From: Okibacterium sp. HSC-33S16
GTDB lineage: Bacteria; Actinomycetota; Actinomycetes; Actinomycetales; Microbacteriaceae
Reading direction: 5' to 3'
Assembly: GCF_024171565.1 (NCBI RefSeq)
Contig: NZ_JALJZZ010000006.1
Location: forward strand, 62,001 to 126,000
Length of the DNA stretch: 64,000 nt
The notes under the pieces were generated by a model. It was not told where the DNA came from. It ran no database searches and saw nothing but the letters and a program-made list of their open reading frames with translations. Both the position numbers and the translations under genes were made by a program. Below are positions 7,370 to 16,525 of the stretch, one piece after another; the first letter of the stretch is position 1, and each line of letters opens with the position of its first letter.

Positions 7370-9010
7370 ATGCCTGTCGAACCATCAGCCAGCGTACTGA
7401 TTGACGGGCAGCCCTCCGGCGATGTTTCACTTCGCCACATCTGGAACGAATGCATCGGCGCTGGTCGGGCGAACGAGGCACTCCGCGCGGACTGGCAGCG
7501 GCATTTCCGTGAGGCCGTTGACGTGTTGGGCGCACGGTATGTGCGTTTCCACGGCGTCTTCCACGACGACATGTTCGTCTACCGCGCGTCAAACGGAGGC
7601 GGATTTGGGCCACCGACGCCATTGGCGCAACCGGTATACACCTTCGCCTACGTTGACAAAGTCTTCGATGCCATCCTGGACGCCGGTGCGCGCCCGTTCG
7701 TCGAGCTCGGCTTCATGCCGCGCGAATTGGCGACGCAGACCGAAACGCTGTTCTGGTGGAAGGCACACTGCAGCCCTCCGAAAGACATGGCTGCATGGGT
7801 CGCCCTTGTCACCGCGACGATCGAACACTGGATTGAGCGCTACGGACTCGACGAGGTCCGCAACTGGCCCTTCGAGGTGTGGAACGAACCCAACCTCGTA
7901 CCCCATTTCTGGACAGGGACCAGAACCGAGTACTTCGAGCTTTACGAAGCGACCGCGAATGCCATCAAGGCGATCGATTTGGAGTTGCGTGTCGGTGGAC
8001 CGTCATCGTCGGTCTTCGTTCCAGATGCCCGCTACGACGGTGAGTACCACGACACGTCCGTAGAGGCAGCCACGGCGGAAGCTTCGGATCCCGAAGTTCT
8101 CCCGTGGAAGCCGGTATGGATCCACGAGTTCATCGCATATTGTGCTGAGCGGAACGTTCCGATCGACTTCCTTTCCACGCATCTCTACCCCACGGATTTT
8201 GCGTTCGACACACAAGGTGTTGGGCGGCACATCAGCCGACAGCGCGATGCCACACGCAATGACCTCGTCGTTATGCGGCAGATCATTGCTGAGTCTCCGT
8301 ACCCGGACGCCGAGCTGCACATCACTGAATGGTCAACGTCGCCGTCAAGCCGTGATCGGATGCACGACACAGTTTTCGCGGCCACGTATATCGCCCGCGC
8401 TTTTCTTCAATGCCATGACCTCGCTGATTCCATTTCCTACTGGACATTCACCGACGTGTTCGAAGAAGGCGGCGGCGGCATCGGACCCTTCCACGGCGGT
8501 TTCGGTTTCGTCAACGAGCAGGGCATTCACAAGCCGACCTTCCACGCGATGACAATGCTCAACCGCCTCGGCGAAAAGATTGCCCTGCAAACCGAGCACG
8601 GCATCGTCACTCGCACCGCCGATGATGCCATCGCCGCCCTGTTCTTCAACTATCCGGACTCCATGGGCGAAAAATCCGTGGGCAGCGCGAACTCCCATGC
8701 TGAGACACGTCGCCTCGCCGACGAAGGCCCCGAACGACACATCAGGCACATTGTGGCGGGATTGAACCCCGGCGCCGTCTATGACGTCGAAATCCTGGAC
8801 CAGGACCACGGAAACGTCGCGGCGGAATGGCACCGGATGGGGGAGCCGCTCAACCTGTCACGCACAGACGTCGCCGACCTCACGAAGATCGCCGACGATC
8901 TGGACCGCAGAACGCTCACCGTGAACGTCGACGGTGTCCTCACCATCGACATCTCGCTCGCACCCTGGGCCGTGATGTCGATTTCTCCCGCCACACCACA
9001 TTCCCTCTAA
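7370..9010 (+). CDS. GH39 family glycosidase (beta-xylosidase-like)
   Basis: 546 residues, the usual length for glycoside hydrolase family 39. The acid/base glutamate lies in VWNEPNLVPHFW (near residue 172) and the nucleophile glutamate in HITEWSTSPSS (near 320). The N-terminal HIWNECIGAGRANEALR and RYVRFHGVFHDDM are typical of GH39 beta-xylosidases. There is no signal peptide, so it would act in the cytoplasm on imported oligosaccharides. I chose ATG at 7370, which has AAAGGAGG at 7358-7365; an in-frame ATG at 7340 lies upstream of that site. It is first in an operon with a binding protein and two permeases, under the divergent LacI. GH39 also contains iduronidases, but a beta-xylosidase role fits better. 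Confidence 0.88.
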   Translation: MPVEPSASVLIDGQPSGDVSLRHIWNECIGAGRANEALRADWQRHFREAVDVLGARYVRFHGVFHDDMFVYRASNGGGFGPPTPLAQPVYTFAYVDKVFDAILDAGARPFVELGFMPRELATQTETLFWWKAHCSPPKDMAAWVALVTATIEHWIERYGLDEVRNWPFEVWNEPNLVPHFWTGTRTEYFELYEATANAIKAIDLELRVGGPSSSVFVPDARYDGEYHDTSVEAATAEASDPEVLPWKPVWIHEFIAYCAERNVPIDFLSTHLYPTDFAFDTQGVGRHISRQRDATRNDLVVMRQIIAESPYPDAELHITEWSTSPSSRDRMHDTVFAATYIARAFLQCHDLADSISYWTFTDVFEEGGGGIGPFHGGFGFVNEQGIHKPTFHAMTMLNRLGEKIALQTEHGIVTRTADDAIAALFFNYPDSMGEKSVGSANSHAETRRLADEGPERHIRHIVAGLNPGAVYDVEILDQDHGNVAAEWHRMGEPLNLSRTDVADLTKIADDLDRRTLTVNVDGVLTIDISLAPWAVMSISPATPHSL

Positions 9011-9047
9011 ATCCCACGTACGACGAAGTATTGAAAGGACCCACACC

Positions 9048-10367
9048 ATGAGACTCACCAAAAGATCAGCAGGAATCGCCGCTTTCGCGACGTTCACTGC
9101 CCTCGCCCTTACCGCCTGCACGGGCGGAAGGGGAGGCGCCGGGAGCGGCGGTGAGAAAGCCACCGAGGAGAACAAACCCGAGAAGCTGACTGTCGCGGCG
9201 TGGATGGATTTTCCGCCGGAACTGCTTGCCTCATTTGAGGAGGAGTACGGGATCAAAGTCGCCGTCGAATCGTTCCCGGACGGAGCCTCCGCTCAAACGG
9301 TGCTTCGCAATGGGCTTTCCTCAGGGGGCGCCGGCTTGTCGGATGTGCACCTGATCGAGCTCGACTGGTGGACCGAGATGATGGCAGCTCCCGAAGACTG
9401 GGTCGAGCTTCCCGAGATCGACGACCGCTGGGTGGACTGGAAAGTCAAACAGGGCTCCGTCGACGGGGTCATCACCGGATACGGCACCGACATTGGCCCG
9501 CTTGGTGTGGCCTTCAATCAGGACATGACCGCCGCCGCCGGTGTGGCGACAGACCCTGAATCATTTGGTGAATTCATCGGCGGTGACGCTGCCTCCTGGG
9601 AGTCGTTCCTCGACGCTGGTCGCGCCTATGTCGCGACGTCCGATAACTACTTCGTTGATTCACTGTCCAGCGCTTTCCAGGCCGCGGTCAACCTGCTCCC
9701 GTCAGCGTTCGAAGACCCGGAGTCGGGCGACCCGTACAACCTCGCCGACAACGCCGAGATCAAGGAATTGTTCATGACCTTCGCTGAGGCAGCAGCGGAT
9801 GGCGTCTCAGCGGGCATTCCGATTGGGCACGCTGACTGGGGCGCTGGCTTCCAGAACAAAGAGTGGGCAACGGTCATCACGCCCGCATGGATGACGGGCA
9901 TCATCGCCGAAAACGCTGACGGCGTTGAAGGCTGGCGCGTATCCAGCGCCTTCCCCGAGGGCGGCGGAAACTGGGGAGGCTCGTTCTTCTCCGTACCTGC
10001 AACCGGTAAGAACACCGGGTGGGCAGTCAAGCTCGCTGATTACCTCACCTCCGCAGACGCAGCCGTGCAGTGGTTCCACGAGACCGGCCAGTTCCCGTCG
10101 CAGCTCGACGCCATTGAGAACCCCGACATCGCCGAGACCGAGAACGAGTTCTTCGGCGGTCAGCGTCTCGGTGAGGTCTACGGCAGCCTCGCGGCGTCGG
10201 CAGGGGACTCCGCAGCAGGTGGCTTCCGTGGCGAGAACTTCGCCGGAATCCAGACTCTGGTGACCAACGGCATCGCCCTTGTCGAGTCGGGCAGCGCGAC
10301 CCCGGAAGATGCCTGGGCGTCCGTCGTCAGCGAGTTCGAGGCTCTCGGCTTCGACACCGCGGACTAA
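9048..10367 (+). CDS. Sugar ABC transporter substrate-binding lipoprotein
   Basis: 439 residues. A lipoprotein signal (AFATFTALALTACTGG) gives a lipobox cysteine near residue 25. The rest is a family 1 (MalE-like) extracellular binding protein that starts KLTVAAWMDFPPELLASFEEEYGI. It would capture oligosaccharides at the outer membrane face and hand them to the permeases at 10459 and 11529. It follows GH39 by 37 bases with GAAAGG before the start. A strong stem-loop lies directly after the stop. No ATPase gene is in this operon, so a shared MsiK-type ATPase elsewhere probably powers it. Confidence 0.92.
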   Translation: MRLTKRSAGIAAFATFTALALTACTGGRGGAGSGGEKATEENKPEKLTVAAWMDFPPELLASFEEEYGIKVAVESFPDGASAQTVLRNGLSSGGAGLSDVHLIELDWWTEMMAAPEDWVELPEIDDRWVDWKVKQGSVDGVITGYGTDIGPLGVAFNQDMTAAAGVATDPESFGEFIGGDAASWESFLDAGRAYVATSDNYFVDSLSSAFQAAVNLLPSAFEDPESGDPYNLADNAEIKELFMTFAEAAADGVSAGIPIGHADWGAGFQNKEWATVITPAWMTGIIAENADGVEGWRVSSAFPEGGGNWGGSFFSVPATGKNTGWAVKLADYLTSADAAVQWFHETGQFPSQLDAIENPDIAETENEFFGGQRLGEVYGSLAASAGDSAAGGFRGENFAGIQTLVTNGIALVESGSATPEDAWASVVSEFEALGFDTAD

Positions 10368-10379
10368 CCCCACCGGATT

Positions 10380-10414
10380 GTGGTCCGGGCCTTCTCGATC
10401 GAGGCCCGGACCAC
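10380..10414 (+). terminator. 13-bp stem-loop after the binding-protein gene
   Basis: GTGGTCCGGGCCT (10380-10392) pairs perfectly with AGGCCCGGACCAC (10402-10414) around a 9-base loop. There is no T-run after it. Placed between the binding protein and the permeases, it probably stabilises the upstream mRNA or attenuates read-through, so that more binding protein is made than permease. Confidence 0.7.
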
Positions 10415-10458
10415 TGTACGGCCGCAACTCTCTCGATTTTTCACGAAAGGCTCGAGCC

Positions 10459-11532
10459 ATGGCTACCGATACATTGGCGCTTCCGCGTACCGCGCGGCGC
10501 CTCGGCTGGGGACAGCGGTTATCGCGCTGGGACATCAAGGTCTCGCCCTACCTCTACATTTCGCCGTTCTTCATCGTGTTCGCGATCTTCGGCGCATTTC
10601 CCCTCGTCTTCAACGTCGTCGTAGCCCTTCATGACTGGCACCGCCGCACCGGTATGGGTGATTTTGTCGGGCCCGACAATTTCGCCTGGGTACTGCGCCA
10701 ACCGCTGTTCTGGCGGTCGCTGGAGAACACTTTTTCCATCTTCCTGTGGGGAAGCATCCCGCAGCTGATTCTGGCGTTGGTCATCGCGTCGATCCTCGAC
10801 CAGAATCTCCGGGCCCGCACATTCTGGCGAATGAGCGTATTGATCCCATTCGTCGTCATGCCGGTCGCCACGTCGATGATCTTCGGTCAGGTCTTCGGCC
10901 AGTTCGGTCTCCTCGTCCCCAACCTGCACGAGCTCGGCATCTGGACCAACTACAGTTCACCGTTCTTCCAGGACCGGATGCTTTCTCACATCGCCATCGG
11001 ATCCATGGTCATTTTCCGATGGACCGGATACAACGCCCTAATCTTCCTCGCTGCGATGCAGGCGGTGCCTCGAGACCTGTACGAAGCCGCCACGGTCGAC
11101 GGTGCGGGTCGGGTGCGCCAGTTCTTCTCGGTGACGATCCCCGGCATTCGTCCGACCTTGATCTTCGTCATTCTCACCATGACAATCGGTGGTCTCGAAA
11201 TCTTCGATGAAGCACGGATGTTTGACGGTGGCGGAACCGGCGGAGGAGCCGGTGGCGCAGACAGCCAGTGGACCACCGTTGTGCTGTACCTCTATAACCT
11301 CGGGTTCGGAGACTGGCAGGACCGGCTGGGCCAGGCTGCTGCCGTTGGTTGGATCTTCGCGGCCATCATTTTGACCCTCTCCCTACTCAACATTGTCCTT
11401 ACCCGCTTGATCGCATCCTCCGACTCTGGCGTGAAGCGGAAGCCTCTGTTTCGCCGTTCAGCGTCCAGCTCAGAGGTGCGCGCCGCGCAGTCGGCCGACG
11501 CGGTCGAGTTAGTCAAAGGAGACCGCCGATGA
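10459..11532 (+). CDS. Sugar ABC transporter permease (MalF-like)
   Basis: 357 residues with about six membrane segments, beginning KVSPYLYISPFFIVFAIFGAFPLVF. The EAA loop is readable as DLYEAATVDGAGRVRQFFSVTIPG, the contact site for the ATPase. I chose ATG at 10459 (GAAAGG at 10445-10450). Its stop overlaps the next permease start (ATGA), so the two are translationally coupled and form the membrane heterodimer of this importer. Confidence 0.92.
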   Translation: MATDTLALPRTARRLGWGQRLSRWDIKVSPYLYISPFFIVFAIFGAFPLVFNVVVALHDWHRRTGMGDFVGPDNFAWVLRQPLFWRSLENTFSIFLWGSIPQLILALVIASILDQNLRARTFWRMSVLIPFVVMPVATSMIFGQVFGQFGLLVPNLHELGIWTNYSSPFFQDRMLSHIAIGSMVIFRWTGYNALIFLAAMQAVPRDLYEAATVDGAGRVRQFFSVTIPGIRPTLIFVILTMTIGGLEIFDEARMFDGGGTGGGAGGADSQWTTVVLYLYNLGFGDWQDRLGQAAAVGWIFAAIILTLSLLNIVLTRLIASSDSGVKRKPLFRRSASSSEVRAAQSADAVELVKGDRR

Positions 11533-12455
11533 ATACCGCATTCATTGAGAACACCGCAGGCCGAGGCGCCGCTCAGTACGCCAAGAAGCGCACAGCGAAA
11601 GGAAAAGCTGCCGCGCACCAGCCTTCGGGGCGACGCCCAGGGTGGGTGACATACGCCATCCTTGGGGTTGCCTTTGTGCTGTCGGTCTTTCCGCTTTACT
11701 CGGCGGCGATGTACGGCTCGTCGACCACCACGGAGATCGCCCGGTCTGTCGGAACGCTGCCGACATGGCTTCCGACACTGACGCTCTTCGAGAACTTCGG
11801 CCAGGTCTTCTCGACCGAACAGTTCAACATCTGGGTGGCGTTCGCTAACTCGCTGCTCGTCGCCACCACGGTGAGCGCATCGACGGTGTTCTTTGCATCG
11901 CTTGCGGGCTTCACATTTTCCAAACTCCGCTTCCGCGGCCGCCAGGCGCTGTATCTGGCCGTGATCGGCACTATGGTGATCCCGGCCCAGATCGGGACCA
12001 TCCCGATGTTCGTCATGATGAACGAGTTCGGCTGGATCGATTCGCTGCTTGCGTTGACCGTCCCCGGCCTCATCGGAGCGTTCGGTGTGTTCTGGATGAC
12101 GCAGTACCTTCAAGAGGCTTTGCCGTTCGAACTCATTGAAGCGGCCCGCGTCGACGGCGCATCGATGTTCCGGGTGTTCTGGTCAATCGCACTGCCGGCT
12201 GCGCGCCCGGGAGCGGCTACCCTGGCGCTGTTCACCTTTATCGGCTCCTGGAACAGCTTCTTCTGGCCGTCGGTGGTGATGCGTTCGCAGCTCACGATGC
12301 CCCTCGTGGTGCCGCAACTCCGTGGTGCGTTCACGTCGGATACCGGACTTGTCATGGCCGGTGTTTTCCTCGTTGCAGTGCCGCTGCTCCTCGTGCTTGC
12401 CATCGCGGGTAAGCAGCTCGTCGCCGGCGTCATGGAAGGTGCGGTCAAGGGCTGA
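11529..12455 (+). CDS. Carbohydrate ABC transporter permease (MalG-like)
   Basis: 308 residues, the MalG-type partner of the upstream permease. After a basic cytoplasmic tail of about 35 residues come six membrane segments. The EAA loop reads LIEAARVDGASMFRVFWSIALPAARPG, and the protein ends in the family-typical GKQLVAGVMEGAVKG. ATG at 11529 overlaps the previous stop and has AAAGGAG at 11516-11522. It is the last gene of the GH39 operon and faces the GH78 gene end to end; a weak TGGCGT/ACGCCA hairpin at 12459-12476 may end transcription. Confidence 0.92.
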   Translation: MNTAFIENTAGRGAAQYAKKRTAKGKAAAHQPSGRRPGWVTYAILGVAFVLSVFPLYSAAMYGSSTTTEIARSVGTLPTWLPTLTLFENFGQVFSTEQFNIWVAFANSLLVATTVSASTVFFASLAGFTFSKLRFRGRQALYLAVIGTMVIPAQIGTIPMFVMMNEFGWIDSLLALTVPGLIGAFGVFWMTQYLQEALPFELIEAARVDGASMFRVFWSIALPAARPGAATLALFTFIGSWNSFFWPSVVMRSQLTMPLVVPQLRGAFTSDTGLVMAGVFLVAVPLLLVLAIAGKQLVAGVMEGAVKG

Positions 12456-12613
12456 GATTGGCGTCGGGGCACGCCACTGCTCATTCGTCTGCGATCGTCG
12501 GCTGTTTAGACTAAGGACCATTCACGCTGTGAGTATCACCGACCGGTCCTACCCATCGAAACTCCTCCATCCCGTCGGCCGAGGATGCCACAGTGAAGGA
12601 CAACCAGAGGCGG

Positions 12614-14701
12614 CTAGGAAGAGGAACGCGCTCGAAACATTTCTTGCACGACCGTCGACGGACCGTGGACCGAGTCTCCGTCGCGCACCAGAACGGTTCC
12701 TGCAGGTATCTGGACGGTCGTGCGTTCACGGGTGGCAACGATCACGATGTCGCCCTGAGGGGCAGGCATGACGGCGGTCGCCCAGTCGAGGTCGCCGAGT
12801 TCCGGATGTACTTCGAACCGCGCCCATCCGTTGCCCAGCGGTCGGACACCGAGAATCGCCTCGGGCAAGATGGCAGCCGGACCCGACGCCCACGCGTGGC
12901 TGAGACTTCGCCCGAATGGTCGCCCGTACATCGCTAGCACGTCATCGCCCAGCGTTGCTTCTTCCCAAAAAGTGCCTGGTCCCCGATCGAGCATCGTGCC
13001 CCAGATTTCCCGCACCTGGTCAAGCGCGGCCTGCCCGTCGCCCGTTGCGAGCATCGCCCGAAGACGGAAAGCCGTCATGAAGGGGGTTCCCTTCGCGCCC
13101 ACGCGAATGGCATCCGCTACTCCAATGGGAATGCCGCTTTTGTCGTGTATTCCGGAGAGGACGGCGAGGAAGTTCGCATAGGGTGCCGGGCCCGTGGACA
13201 CGTCTGCATCGAGATAATCAGCCCAGCGCCCGTGCCGGGAAAGCCACGCGCGTCGATGCAGAGTGTCGGCGAGGCTGTCGGCCAAGTCGCCCCAACGTTG
13301 AGCGTTCGAGTGTCCCGCCTCTTCGAGCACCCGCTGTGCACTGCGAAGCGCCCAGTACCAGAGCATTTGAAGTGCGACAGGATCGCGACCGGGCTTGAGC
13401 GCCACACCCCAGTCGAGGAAGACCGAGCCGGGTCCAGAGTCGACGAAGCCGCCGGGCTGGTCTGCAGGCCGGAACACCCCATCCTCGTCCGCCTGCTGAG
13501 CGAGGTCAGCAACGAAATTGTTTAGCCGTTCCGCTTCGGCTTCGGCGAACGCAAGATCTCCGAAATACCGCAGGCGAAGCTCCGAGTTCACCATCCACCA
13601 GAGTGAGTAGTCGGCGATTCCGTTGACGTATCCGTGCCCTGGCTGGCCTAAGGCGACCAGCCCGTCGGCGACAACCCCACCGGCGCCGATTGCGTAGGCG
13701 TTGGCTAGCGTGCTCAGTGCCTGGTCGCCGGCCCAAGGCATCCGGTCGCGTTTGATCCCGTCGATCATTAGTCCTTGCATGGACAAACGCAGGGTGTACT
13801 GGGAGGACGCCCAGATGCGGGTGAGCTGGTCGTCGGAGCAGGCGAACGCTCCTGGTCGTTCGACGGCTGGTATCGAGGCTTGTAAGTCAATCGCCCCGAG
13901 CGGGGTGCTGGATTCCACGAAGAGGTATCGGAAGCCCAACAGGTGTTTCGTGGTCCAGCCTCCGTCGGCGAGGGAAACGAGGTCATGCCGCGTTTCATGA
14001 GTCCAGGGGTCGGCGAGTGCTTCTTCGATGCTCTCGCCGCTGGACACACGTGGGGGAGAGCCTGGTGGAAAAATGGGACGGCCGAGCACCGGAGCGCCCA
14101 CGTCGAAGAGTGAGTTCCCGATGCTGCGGGCTATTACGTCGACCGAGCCGGCCGGTTCGAGATGCGCGGCTTGATCCCCGCCTGGCCGTGGGCTCACGGG
14201 CTCCCACGGGTTGTCGCCGATGCGCGCCCGCCAGGCCCGAACTGGTGCGTTATGGTCGACCGCTATCGCCGGCACCCCGCCTGAGCCGGCCGCGACATCG
14301 AGCCGAATCTCCGCGCCTGCCGGAGCATCTAAGGTGACCCACGATGTATCTCCCGACTGGACGAGGCCGCGCTCAGCCGACGTGCCGCCAACGGTGACCG
14401 AGGTCAGCGTGCCGGAAATGCCCAAGGTGAAGTTTGCGGCCTCCGTTGTTGTTGCGGCGAACGACGCGGTCCTCGACACTTGACCGTAGTTGCGGGGGTA
14501 GTGCACGTTGCGATTGGCGGCGAAGCCATCATCCACGAGGCGGGCAAGCAGCGCGAGTTCATACTGCCCAGCTCCGTATATCCACGCCCATTCGTTCGGA
14601 GGCGGCCTGACGGCATGCTCGTCGAAGGGCTGTGGGGACATTTTCCGTACCCAGGCACGGATTTCGACTGCCGTGACCGGCGCCTGGTCTTCTCCGGTCA
14701 C
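12614..14701 (-). CDS. GH78 family alpha-L-rhamnosidase (short form)
   Basis: 695 residues. An N-terminal beta-sandwich half leads into the (alpha/alpha)6 barrel of glycoside hydrolase family 78. The catalytic stretch is GIKRDRMPWAGDQALSTLANAY, the KRDRxxW variant of the family, and HAWASGPAAILPEAILGVRPL near residue 610 is the typical C-terminal barrel segment. No signal peptide is seen, so it is probably cytoplasmic. It starts at GTG 14701, overlapping the permease stop by four bases, and closes the minus-strand ABC operon. It differs greatly from the second GH78 enzyme at 19140-21812, so the two likely cleave different rhamnosides. Confidence 0.85.
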   Translation of the reverse strand: MTGEDQAPVTAVEIRAWVRKMSPQPFDEHAVRPPPNEWAWIYGAGQYELALLARLVDDGFAANRNVHYPRNYGQVSRTASFAATTTEAANFTLGISGTLTSVTVGGTSAERGLVQSGDTSWVTLDAPAGAEIRLDVAAGSGGVPAIAVDHNAPVRAWRARIGDNPWEPVSPRPGGDQAAHLEPAGSVDVIARSIGNSLFDVGAPVLGRPIFPPGSPPRVSSGESIEEALADPWTHETRHDLVSLADGGWTTKHLLGFRYLFVESSTPLGAIDLQASIPAVERPGAFACSDDQLTRIWASSQYTLRLSMQGLMIDGIKRDRMPWAGDQALSTLANAYAIGAGGVVADGLVALGQPGHGYVNGIADYSLWWMVNSELRLRYFGDLAFAEAEAERLNNFVADLAQQADEDGVFRPADQPGGFVDSGPGSVFLDWGVALKPGRDPVALQMLWYWALRSAQRVLEEAGHSNAQRWGDLADSLADTLHRRAWLSRHGRWADYLDADVSTGPAPYANFLAVLSGIHDKSGIPIGVADAIRVGAKGTPFMTAFRLRAMLATGDGQAALDQVREIWGTMLDRGPGTFWEEATLGDDVLAMYGRPFGRSLSHAWASGPAAILPEAILGVRPLGNGWARFEVHPELGDLDWATAVMPAPQGDIVIVATRERTTVQIPAGTVLVRDGDSVHGPSTVVQEMFRARSSS

Positions 14702-15528
14702 CCCTTCACTGCACCGGAGGTCATGCCGCCGACGATTTCGCGTTGAAAGAAGATGTACATGATCAGCGGCGGAATCGTGATGAGAAGGACATCCGCGAAC
14801 AGGAGATTGTATGAACTCGTGGATTGGGCAATGAAATTGAAGGTCGTCAACTGAACAGTGGCGTTGTCGTCTCCGGGCAGGAAGTACAACGCATAGGTGA
14901 AGTCGTTGAAGACGAACACCGCCTGCACGACGATGACCGTAACGATCACGGATCTCAGCAGCGGGAAGATGACACGGAAGAAGAGCTTGATCGGTCCGGC
15001 ACCGTCGATGATTGCTGCTTCATCGAGCTCGCGCGGAATCGTGGCGACGAATGCGCGGAACAGGAGGATGCAGAACGACAGCCCGAACGCGACGTGCACT
15101 GCGATCAGCCCAGGCAGCGTCTTGAAGATCTCGAGGCCCTGCATGACCCAGATGGTGGGCACGACAGCGGGAGGGATGATGAGCCCGGCCAGGACGAGGC
15201 TGTTCACCAGCGGATTCCACCGAGACCTCCGGCGCTGGAGAACGTAGCCCACCATGGCGGCTAGGACGACCATGATCGCGACCGCCACAACCGTGAGGAC
15301 GGTGCTGTTGAAAAATGCCCGAACCAGCAGGAAGTCGCGGGTCTGAATGACGGTGACGATGTTTTCGAACAACACCCATTCGGTCGGCCACGTGAATTCG
15401 AGCGCGGCTGCCTCTGCCTGGGTCTTTCCGGCGGTGAAGAGGATGAACGCGAATGGGATGATGAAAACGACAAACGCGAGGGCGATCGCAACGGTGCCTG
15501 CGCCCCACTTCCAGACGACATTTCTCAT
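14698..15528 (-). CDS. Carbohydrate ABC transporter permease (MalG-like)
   Basis: 276 residues with six membrane segments. The EAA loop is ELDEAAIIDGAGPIKLFFRVIFPLLR, and the C-terminus REIVGGMTSGAVKG is typical of MalG-type permeases. I chose ATG at 15528, which overlaps the stop of the previous permease (ATGA) and has AAAGGGAG upstream; a longer frame to 15555 is less likely. It is the third gene of the operon that starts at 17854. The substrate is inferred to be a rhamnose-containing saccharide from the flanking GH78 genes. Confidence 0.92.
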   Translation of the reverse strand: MRNVVWKWGAGTVAIALAFVVFIIPFAFILFTAGKTQAEAAALEFTWPTEWVLFENIVTVIQTRDFLLVRAFFNSTVLTVVAVAIMVVLAAMVGYVLQRRRSRWNPLVNSLVLAGLIIPPAVVPTIWVMQGLEIFKTLPGLIAVHVAFGLSFCILLFRAFVATIPRELDEAAIIDGAGPIKLFFRVIFPLLRSVIVTVIVVQAVFVFNDFTYALYFLPGDDNATVQLTTFNFIAQSTSSYNLLFADVLLITIPPLIMYIFFQREIVGGMTSGAVKG

Positions 15529-16454
15529 TGCTCGTCTCCCTTTCGGTTGAGCCACCAGGACAGTGGAAAGATGATGGCGGCAACAACGACGAACAGGACG
15601 ACGTTGCCTGCGGTGGAGAGGCCAAAGAAACCGGCCTGGTACTGCTTGAAGATGACGGAGGCGAGCACGTCACTCGTGAAGCCCGGACCTCCTTTGGTCA
15701 TCGCCCAGATGAGGTCGAACGAACGGAGACCGCCGATGAGCGAGAGCAGGACAACGGTCACCGTCGCTGGACGGAGCAGCGGAAGGGTAATGTGCCTGAA
15801 GTTGTGCCACGCCCCGGCGCCGTCGACTTTGGCAGCTTCGAAGTATTCCTGGGGAATGGCGACCATTCCGGCGATGTAGATCAGGGCTGCCAGGCCGACG
15901 CCTTTCCAGATGTCGACGAGGGCGACGGAGAGGAGGGCGATCGATGGGTCGGTCAGCCACGCCGGGCCCTGGATCCCGACCGCCCCGAGGATCTCGTTGA
16001 TGGGCCCGCCGAACGGGTCCATCAATACCTTGAAGAGGATGCCGACGCCGATGGTGCTGACGAGCACGGGGAAGAAGATGGTCGCCCGGAGAAAACCACG
16101 CGCGATGATCTGCGAGCTGAGGAAGACACCGAGCAGGAGCCCGAGCACGACCTTGGAGGCGGACGTGACGAAGGCGTAGATGAACGTGTTTAGGAAGCCC
16201 TGCACCAGCTGGGGTTCCTGGAAGAACCGCACGAAGTTGTCGAAGCCGATGAAGTCGACCTCGAAGAGCGTCCAGCGCGTCAACGAGAAGTAGAACGAGG
16301 CGATGGTGGGAACGAGGAACAGGACGACGTAGAAGACGCCGGCCGGGATGAAGAACCAGGTCGGATATGAACTCTTCATTCGTCGACGCAGGGCTGGGCG
16401 TGGTGGGCTGACATCGTCGCGCGATCTCGAGGCCGGAGCTGTCGCTGTGGTCAT
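15525..16454 (-). CDS. Sugar ABC transporter permease (MalF-like)
   Basis: 309 residues. A basic 30-residue tail precedes the first membrane segment (TWFFIPAGVFYVVLFLVPTIASF). The EAA motif is YFEAAKVDGAGAWHNFRHITLPLLRP. It pairs with the overlapping downstream permease to form the importer channel. It lies 71 bases after the binding-protein gene, with a stem-loop in the gap. As in the other two sugar loci of this window, no ATPase is encoded nearby. Confidence 0.92.
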   Translation of the reverse strand: MTTATAPASRSRDDVSPPRPALRRRMKSSYPTWFFIPAGVFYVVLFLVPTIASFYFSLTRWTLFEVDFIGFDNFVRFFQEPQLVQGFLNTFIYAFVTSASKVVLGLLLGVFLSSQIIARGFLRATIFFPVLVSTIGVGILFKVLMDPFGGPINEILGAVGIQGPAWLTDPSIALLSVALVDIWKGVGLAALIYIAGMVAIPQEYFEAAKVDGAGAWHNFRHITLPLLRPATVTVVLLSLIGGLRSFDLIWAMTKGGPGFTSDVLASVIFKQYQAGFFGLSTAGNVVLFVVVAAIIFPLSWWLNRKGDEQ

Positions 16455-16475
16455 GATTAGATCTCCCAGATACGC

Positions 16476-16509
16476 CTGCGGGGCCGGACTGTCGGGTCCG
16501 ACCCCGCAG
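16476..16509 (-). terminator. Stem-loop between binding protein and permease
   Basis: CTGCGGGGCCGGA (16476-16488) pairs with TCCGACCCCGCAG (16497-16509) with one mismatch and an 8-base loop. It has the same place in its operon as the hairpin at 10380-10414, which suggests the same differential-expression role. Confidence 0.65.
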
Positions 16510-16525
16510 ACTGAAATGATGCGGC

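Noticed and set aside
15528-16193. A 221-codon plus-strand frame opposite the MalF-like permease
   Set aside because: Extremely charged low-complexity translation, typical of the complement of a membrane-protein gene.
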